Positions 58,918 through 64,000 of a stretch of DNA of 64,000 nucleotides are shown here, one piece after another (position 1 is the stretch's first letter; the number at the start of each line of letters is the position of its first letter). Location: the NCBI GenBank assembly GCA_900550465.1, contig URSC01000009.1:1-64000 (forward strand). Direction: 5' to 3'. Made by a program: the position numbers and the translations under genes. Source of the DNA: an uncultured Alistipes sp. (GTDB lineage: Bacteria; Bacteroidota; Bacteroidia; Bacteroidales; UBA932). The notes beneath the pieces were generated by a model, which was not told where the DNA came from, searched no databases, and saw only the letters and a list, made by a program, of their open reading frames with translations.

Positions 58918-60321
58918 CTATTGTAAAGTCCCCGCAAACCGCTCTATCCGCTCGCGGGCATAGTCAGCCGTAATCTTAAAGGTCTTGCGGCCGCTGCCGG
59001 GGAGGTCGTACATCGGGTCCATCATGATGGCCTCGCAGATGGAGCGGAGGCCGCGGGCGCCCAGTTTGTACTTGAGGGCGGTATCCACTATCATGTCCAG
59101 GACGGCGGGTTCGATGGTAAGCTTGACTCCGTCGAGCTCGAAGAGGTGGACGTACTGGCGCACCAGGGCGTTCTTGGGCTCGGTGAGGATACGGCGCAGG
59201 GCATCGCGGTCCAGCGGGTTGAGATATGTGACGATAGGCAGACGGCCCACGATCTCGGGTATCAGGCCGTAGGCGCGGAGATCCTGGGGGGCGATGTAGC
59301 GCAGGAGGTTGTCGCGGTCTATGTGGTTCTTCTTCTCCTGGGCGCCGTAGCCGACGACGCGGGTGTTGAGCCTCTGGGCGATCTTCTTCTCGATACCCTC
59401 GAAGGCGCCTCCGCAGATGAAGAGGATGTTGGTCGTGTTGACGGGTATCATCTTCTGCTCCGGATGCTTGCGGCCGCCGGCGGGGGGTACGTTGACGATG
59501 CTGCCCTCCAGGAGTTTGAGCATGGCCTGCTGCACGCCTTCTCCGGAGACGTCGCGGGTGATGGAGGGGTTGTCGCTCTTGCGGGCTATCTTGTCGATCT
59601 CGTCGATGAAGACGATGCCTCTCTCAGCCCGGGCCACGTCGTAGTCTGCAGCCTGGAGCAGACGGGAGAGAATGCTCTCCACGTCCTCGCCCACATATCC
59701 GGCCTCGGTCAGCACGGTGGCGTCGACGATGGCGAAGGGTACGTTGAGCATACGGGCGATGGTCCTGGCCAGCAGGGTCTTGCCGGTACCGGTAGGACCT
59801 ACCAGCAGGATATTGGACTTCTCCAGCTCCAGGTTCTCAAGGGCCGCTTTCTCGGCATCGAGCACCTTCTCGGCCTCGCTTTTGCCACGTCCCTTCGAGG
59901 ATCCGGCACCGGTTGCAGCCGCTGCGGAAACGGCACCCGTCCTGGCTTTGCCGGAAGCCGAGGCCTCCGCAGCCTTACGGGCAAACGCCTCGTTGATACG
60001 CTTGTAATGGTTGTAGACTGCTACCGCCAATGACTTTTTCGCATCCCCCTGCCCTATCACATACTGGTCCAGGAATGCGGTAATCTGACGCGGAGTCACC
60101 TCCAGAGCCTCGCACGAAGGGGCCTTGCCAGGCTCATGCAGCGCATTTCCGGAAGCAGGGTCGGCGAATATCTCGTCCCCGAAGATGGAACGCACATACT
60201 CCGACACCTTGATGGCGCAGTCCACACAGATGGAACTTCCGCCTCCCTGCAGCAGCATTTCCACCTCATTGGAGGTACGTCCGCAGAAGACACACCTGTC
60301 TACTTTCTTCTTATCGCTCAT
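58918..60321 (-). CDS. clpX: ATP-dependent Clp protease ATP-binding subunit ClpX
   Basis: ClpX unfolds substrates and feeds them to ClpP. The 467-residue protein has the N-terminal zinc finger (C10, C13, C32, C35) and a AAA+ core with Walker A GPTGTGKT (about 175-182), Walker B VFIDEIDK, and the RKSDNPSITRDVSGEGVQQ sensor region. Between VYNHYKR (residue 108) and the ELEKSNILLVG strand (about 165) lies a segment of roughly 55 residues rich in Ala, Gly, Ser and Lys. Most ClpX proteins have only about 10-15 residues there. It ends the tig-clpP-clpX group. Confidence 0.96.
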   Translation of the reverse strand: MSDKKKVDRCVFCGRTSNEVEMLLQGGGSSICVDCAIKVSEYVRSIFGDEIFADPASGNALHEPGKAPSCEALEVTPRQITAFLDQYVIGQGDAKKSLAVAVYNHYKRINEAFARKAAEASASGKARTGAVSAAAATGAGSSKGRGKSEAEKVLDAEKAALENLELEKSNILLVGPTGTGKTLLARTIARMLNVPFAIVDATVLTEAGYVGEDVESILSRLLQAADYDVARAERGIVFIDEIDKIARKSDNPSITRDVSGEGVQQAMLKLLEGSIVNVPPAGGRKHPEQKMIPVNTTNILFICGGAFEGIEKKIAQRLNTRVVGYGAQEKKNHIDRDNLLRYIAPQDLRAYGLIPEIVGRLPIVTYLNPLDRDALRRILTEPKNALVRQYVHLFELDGVKLTIEPAVLDMIVDTALKYKLGARGLRSICEAIMMDPMYDLPGSGRKTFKITADYARERIERFAGTLQ

Positions 60322-60327
60322 TTATCG

Positions 60328-61002
60328 TTATTTTGCAGGACGGGAAAGAATGTTGTCTGCCATGCCGTAGGCCACAGCCTCGGAAGCCGTCATCCAGTAG
60401 TCACGGTCGGCATCCTTGGTAATCTTCTCTATGCTCTGTCCGGAGTGCCTGGAAATAATGTCATAGAGCTCGCCCTTGAGTTTCTTTATCTCGGCGGCGG
60501 CTATCTCGATGTCGGAGGCCTGTCCCTCGGCTCCGCCCATGGGCTGGTGAATCAGCACGCGGGAGTGAGGCAGCACCGAGCGCTTGCCGTGAGCGCCGGC
60601 GGTCAGCAGCACGGCGGCCATAGAGGCGGCCATTCCGGTGCAGATGGTGGCCACGTCGGGACCGACCAGCTGCATGGTGTCGTAGATGCCCAGGCCGGCG
60701 TAAACCATGCCTCCGGGAGAGTTGATGTAGATCTGGATGTCGGCCGAAGAGTCGGTGGACTCCAGGAACAGGAGCTGGGCCTGGATGATATTGGCCACGT
60801 CGTTGTCAATACCCACCCCGAGGAAGATGATACGGTCCATCATCAGGCGGGAAAACACGTCCATCTGGGCGACATTGAGCTGACGCTCCTCGATGATGGT
60901 GGGGTTGATATAACCGGAGCACACATTGGAATATGAGCTCAGACGGGCTGAGCTCATACCAAGGTGCTTTACTGCGTATTTTTCGAATTCTGAAGATGCC
61001 AT
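60328..61002 (-). CDS. clpP: ATP-dependent Clp protease proteolytic subunit ClpP
   Basis: ClpP is the serine peptidase barrel that degrades proteins unfolded by ClpX. The 224-residue sequence has the catalytic triad S127 (CTGMAASMAA), H152 (HSRVLIHQP) and D201 (DADRDYWMTA), and the INSPGG oxyanion loop. An N-terminal extension of about 25 residues may be a propeptide. It lies 6 bp before clpX and 9 bp after tig. Confidence 0.97.
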   Translation of the reverse strand: MASSEFEKYAVKHLGMSSARLSSYSNVCSGYINPTIIEERQLNVAQMDVFSRLMMDRIIFLGVGIDNDVANIIQAQLLFLESTDSSADIQIYINSPGGMVYAGLGIYDTMQLVGPDVATICTGMAASMAAVLLTAGAHGKRSVLPHSRVLIHQPMGGAEGQASDIEIAAAEIKKLKGELYDIISRHSGQSIEKITKDADRDYWMTASEAVAYGMADNILSRPAK

Positions 61003-61011
61003 GCCGCAGGA

Positions 61012-62334
61012 TTACTCATTCATCTTGCGGAGGTCGGCTGAGCTGATCTCCTTGTTGTCTATGGTGACGGTCTTGCGGACAAATGCCAGCACGACGTTCT
61101 CCTGAGCCTTCTCGGCGATGCGGCGGCCCTGCTTGTCGTCGGCGAGGATGTTGGCGGCATAGCCGTTGAGATGCTCCTCGGGCACGTTGTTCAGGCCGTA
61201 CATGGCGAACTGGTAGCGGGCCAGCTTACGGGCCTCGGCGTTCAGATCCTCCTTGGTCACCTCGAGCTTGTTGTCGCTCATGATGCGTCCCTCGACGGTC
61301 TGCCACTTGAAATCCTTGATGAAGGCGGGGAAGTCCTTGTCGATGTCCTCCTTGGAGAACTTGCCCTCATTGACCTGATACAGCCACCTCTTGAGGAAGT
61401 CCTCGGACACCTTGATGTCCGCCTTGTTCATCAGGTACTCGCGGGCGTCGAGCATGAAGCGGTAATCGCTCTCCTGCCTGAACTCCTCGGTCATCTTCTC
61501 GGTCAGGGCTGCGTCAAACTCTGCCTCATCATGCACCTTGTCGGGACCGAAGAGGGTGTCGTACAGCTCCTTGCCGGGCACAGCGTCCACATAGTTCTTC
61601 ACCTCCTTAACAGTCAGGTGCCATACGGGCTCCATACCTGCGAGCTCCTCTTTCTTCACGCGGAGCATGGCTGCGCGGTCGGCCTCGTTGGGGAAGGTCT
61701 TCACCACATCCACATCCAGCTCGTCGCCGGCCTTCTTGCCCAGGAAGAGAGCCTTGGCCTCCTCGTGCAGCACGTTCATGGCGATATAGGAGGCATCCAC
61801 CTTCTTCTCGCCCTGCACCATGTCGGCCACTACGAAATCGCCGTCCTTCACCTCGTCGCAGTTCTCCAGACGGGCGTACTGCTTGTAGATGTTCTTCTTG
61901 TACTCCTCCTTCTCGGCATCGGTCAGAGTAACATTATAATAAGGTATGTGGTCCTCTGTGCTCAGGCTGATCTCAAACTTCGGGGCCAGGGCGATATCGA
62001 AGGTGAAGTCAAACTCCTCACCGCCGTCGAAATCGTTCTTGCCCTCGGCATCCTCCACGGGAAGGGGCTCGCCGATGACCGTGAGCTTATGTTCTTCGAT
62101 GTAGTTATTGAGACTGTTGGAAATCAACTCATTGATAGCCTCAACCAGAGCCTGTCCGCCATGTATCCTCTCTATCAGGGACATGGGAGCCATGCCCTTT
62201 CTGAATCCGCGGATCTCCGCATTTCGGCGGAACCTGTTGAGAATTTTCTTCCTGCTTTCTGCGTAGTCGTCCTTGACAAAATGGAATGACAGTCTTATCG
62301 TCAGTCCGTCATTTACTAATTCTTTTACTTCCAT
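61012..62334 (-). CDS. tig: trigger factor
   Basis: Trigger factor is the ribosome-bound chaperone that meets nascent chains. The 440-residue protein starts MEVKELVNDG and has the ribosome-binding region with FRKGMAP (the GFRxGxxP signature, near residue 60). The middle region aligns with the PPIase domain but is weakly conserved, as usual in this phylum. The C-terminal chaperone arms follow. The start at 62334 is chosen over one 18 codons upstream, which would run into the promoter. Order tig-clpP-clpX is widely conserved. Confidence 0.93.
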   Translation of the reverse strand: MEVKELVNDGLTIRLSFHFVKDDYAESRKKILNRFRRNAEIRGFRKGMAPMSLIERIHGGQALVEAINELISNSLNNYIEEHKLTVIGEPLPVEDAEGKNDFDGGEEFDFTFDIALAPKFEISLSTEDHIPYYNVTLTDAEKEEYKKNIYKQYARLENCDEVKDGDFVVADMVQGEKKVDASYIAMNVLHEEAKALFLGKKAGDELDVDVVKTFPNEADRAAMLRVKKEELAGMEPVWHLTVKEVKNYVDAVPGKELYDTLFGPDKVHDEAEFDAALTEKMTEEFRQESDYRFMLDAREYLMNKADIKVSEDFLKRWLYQVNEGKFSKEDIDKDFPAFIKDFKWQTVEGRIMSDNKLEVTKEDLNAEARKLARYQFAMYGLNNVPEEHLNGYAANILADDKQGRRIAEKAQENVVLAFVRKTVTIDNKEISSADLRKMNE

Positions 62335-62366
62335 ATCGTTTATGTATTTTATTTCCGAAAAGTCCG

Positions 62367-62374
62367 CAAAAGTA
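62367..62374 (-). promoter_or_regulatory. minus-7 element of tig-clpP-clpX
   Basis: The minus strand reads TACTTTTG, an exact TAnnTTTG match, 32 nt before tig. Confidence 0.6.
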
Positions 62375-62406
62375 AATAAAATCCTCAATATTACAAAAGA
62401 ATGAGT

Positions 62407-62414
62407 TATCTTTG
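62407..62414 (+). promoter_or_regulatory. minus-7 element of tpiA
   Basis: TATCTTTG is an exact TAnnTTTG match, 32 nt before tpiA and divergent from the tig element. Confidence 0.6.
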
Positions 62415-62446
62415 CCTATTGTATAACAAATTTAAGACGATAAGAC

Positions 62447-63199
62447 ATGAGACAGAAAATCGTAGCCGGCAACTGGAAAATGAACACCCTCCTCGAAGAG
62501 GGAGCCGCTCTTGCAAAGAACATCGCAGACAGAATCAATGAAGTCCCCTCGGACGTACAGATCATACTCGCCCCCCCGTTCACCCATCTCGACCGCGTAG
62601 GCGGCATCATCAAGGGCACTCCCGCAGCCCTCTCGGCACAGAACTGCGCTGACAAGGACAAGGGAGCCTACACCGGCGAGGTATCGGCGGCAATGCTCGC
62701 CTCGGCCGGCTGTCAGTATGTAATCCTCGGCCACTCCGAGCGCAGGGAGTACTACCACGAGACCTCCGCCACCCTCAATGAAAAGATCGTCCTTGCCCTC
62801 GCCAACGGCCTCAGGCCCATCTTCTGCGTCGGTGAGAAACTCGAGGAGCGCGAGGCCGGCAGGCATTTCGACGTGGTCGGAGCTCAGATCCGCGAGGTAC
62901 TCTTCAACCTCAGCCCCGAGCAGCTCGCACAGGTGGTCATCGCCTACGAGCCCGTATGGGCCATCGGCACCGGCAAGACCGCCACTTCGGACCAGGCCCA
63001 GGAGATCCACGCCTTCATCCGCAAGACCCTGGCGGAGCGATACGGCGAGCTCTCCGAGGAGATATCCATCCTCTACGGCGGCAGCTGCAAGCCCTCCAAC
63101 GCCCGCGAGCTCTTCGCACAGAAGGACATCGACGGCGGCCTGATCGGAGGCGCATCCCTCAAGGCCGATGACTTCATCGCCATAGCACAGAGCTACTAA
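62447..63199 (+). CDS. tpiA: triosephosphate isomerase
   Basis: TpiA interconverts dihydroxyacetone phosphate and glyceraldehyde 3-phosphate in glycolysis. The 250-residue barrel has the catalytic K11 (GNWKMN), the His of LGHSERR and the Glu of YEPVWAIGTGK, followed by the phosphate loop and the YGGS segment. Length and motifs are fully typical. The gene lies 11 bp before prmA. Confidence 0.98.
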   Translation: MRQKIVAGNWKMNTLLEEGAALAKNIADRINEVPSDVQIILAPPFTHLDRVGGIIKGTPAALSAQNCADKDKGAYTGEVSAAMLASAGCQYVILGHSERREYYHETSATLNEKIVLALANGLRPIFCVGEKLEEREAGRHFDVVGAQIREVLFNLSPEQLAQVVIAYEPVWAIGTGKTATSDQAQEIHAFIRKTLAERYGELSEEISILYGGSCKPSNARELFAQKDIDGGLIGGASLKADDFIAIAQSY

Positions 63200-63210
63200 G
63201 CCGGCACCCT

Positions 63211-64000
63211 ATGGAATATATCGAAGTATCCATCGAGATCACCCCTTTCAGCGATGAGCACGCCGAGATAGTCACCGCCGAGATATCCGAACTCGGATTC
63301 GAGAGCTACCTCACCGAAGAGCCTTACCTGAAAGCGTATATTCCCAGGGAACAGTTCCATGAACCTCACCTGAAGACCGTCCTGAGCCTCATACCTCAGG
63401 ACGGGTTCACGGTGAGGTATTCTTTATCCCTGATTCCCGAGCAGAACTGGAACGCCCTCTGGGAGTCCTCCTTCGAGCCCGTGGTCATCGACGGCCGCTG
63501 CACCATAAAGGCCTCCTTCCACAAGGGCCTGCCGCGGACCAAGTACACGATAGTCATCGACCCCAAGATGGCCTTCGGCACCGGACATCACCAGACCACC
63601 ACTCTGATCATCAAGACAATGCTCGCCCACGAGAAGGACATCCGCGGTCTGCAGGTCCTCGACATGGGCTGCGGCACCGGCATCCTCTCCATCCTCGCGG
63701 CAAAGATGAAGGCGGCGGTACCCGTCCATGCCATAGACATCGACCCCGTCGCAGTGCGCTCCGCCAGGGAAAATGCCCGCCGCAACCGCGTCCCCGCCCG
63801 CATCCATACCCTCTGCGGCGACGCCTCCCTCATCCAGGCAGGCAAATATGACCTGATCCTGGCCAATATCAACCGCAACATCATCCTCGAGGACCTCTCC
63901 ACCTACGCCCGGGGCATGAAGCCCGGGGCGCTGCTGATAACCAGCGGGTTCTATGAGGAGGACTGCGCCATGATAGAGGCGGAGGCCGTCCGTCAGGGAC
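63211..64000 (+). CDS. prmA: ribosomal protein L11 methyltransferase, 3' end outside the window
   Basis: PrmA trimethylates ribosomal protein uL11. The visible 263 codons start MEYIEVSIEITPFSDEHAEI with the substrate-recognition domain. The catalytic domain contains FGTGHHQTT, the SAM-binding LDMGCGTGILSI and the LANINRNI motif. The reading frame is open to the last base, so the C-terminus is cut by the window. It is 11 bp after tpiA and probably co-transcribed. Confidence 0.95.
   Translation, partial: MEYIEVSIEITPFSDEHAEIVTAEISELGFESYLTEEPYLKAYIPREQFHEPHLKTVLSLIPQDGFTVRYSLSLIPEQNWNALWESSFEPVVIDGRCTIKASFHKGLPRTKYTIVIDPKMAFGTGHHQTTTLIIKTMLAHEKDIRGLQVLDMGCGTGILSILAAKMKAAVPVHAIDIDPVAVRSARENARRNRVPARIHTLCGDASLIQAGKYDLILANINRNIILEDLSTYARGMKPGALLITSGFYEEDCAMIEAEAVRQG

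Noticed and set aside
61171..62289. 372-codon plus-strand frame opposite tig
   Set aside because: Shadow of trigger factor; Leu/His/Val-rich and without domains.

Overview
The window looks like a GC-rich chromosome segment from the phylum Bacteroidota, probably order Bacteroidales; the genus cannot be fixed from this sequence. Three things support this. Many genes have a TAnnTTTG minus-7 promoter element, some with a TTTG/TTG minus-33 box 19-20 bp upstream. Lineage-typical families occur (DUF4290, PCMD, DUF4493, calycin-like lipoproteins, MaeB malic enzyme-phosphotransacetylase, two-gene methylmalonyl-CoA mutase). Start codons of core genes mostly lack a Shine-Dalgarno, whereas rpsU has a near-perfect one. 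Calls rest on reading the sequence and family knowledge; no database was searched.

Layout. 1-8.3 kb: DUF4290 protein, rfbD and rfbC overlapping tail to tail, hisS, an initiator tRNA, maeB, and a lipoprotein/beta-barrel pair. 8.3-14.6 kb: bcp, a GH20 hexosaminidase, then a complete riboflavin operon (ribD-ribE-ribBA-ribH) behind an FMN riboswitch whose terminator ends 4 nt before the ribD start codon. 14.6-24.6 kb: an Fe-S oxidoreductase, obgE-PAP2-lplA, an AAA-ATPase/nuclease, xerC-hpf, patB, rpsU and a serine-type sulfatase. 24.7-32.8 kb: a DUF4143 ATPase, the methylmalonyl-CoA mutase genes, urocanate hydratase and a calycin-like lipoprotein. 32.8-42.3 kb: a tightly overlapping operon of four modular surface lipoproteins (DUF4493, FnIII-like, PCMD), one beta-barrel and, last, an anaerobic sulfatase maturase. 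42.4-55.9 kb: parE, two lipid genes, a repeat array, a two-gene 5'-nucleotidase, an ABC exporter, a CNNM protein, tdk, rsmI and a ComEA-like protein. 55.9-58.8 kb: an accessory island. 58.9-64 kb: tig-clpP-clpX, tpiA and the start of prmA.

The most unusual feature is a family of short palindromes with the core CCTTCCGAAGG, found at three loci (46.5-47.4, 56.2-56.3 and 57.3-57.6 kb). Palindromes recur mostly at 39-bp spacing or twice that; one locus is a tandem array of 117-bp units (3 x 39), each with two palindromes and a third hairpin. The third locus lies just upstream of a REP-associated tyrosine transposase (RAYT-like HUH/Y1 protein). That gene, a HigBA toxin-antitoxin pair and a structured RNA-like element lie between two copies of the 16-bp direct repeat TCTGATAATCAGAGAC. 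This suggests a RAYT/BIME-like system with tandem amplification.

Other points of interest: a 119-bp inverted repeat 3 nt past the ABC permease stop, a low-complexity insertion inside the ClpX ATPase, strong Shine-Dalgarno sequences limited to rpsU, hpf and two accessory genes, and the sulfatase maturase coupled to the surface-lipoprotein operon.
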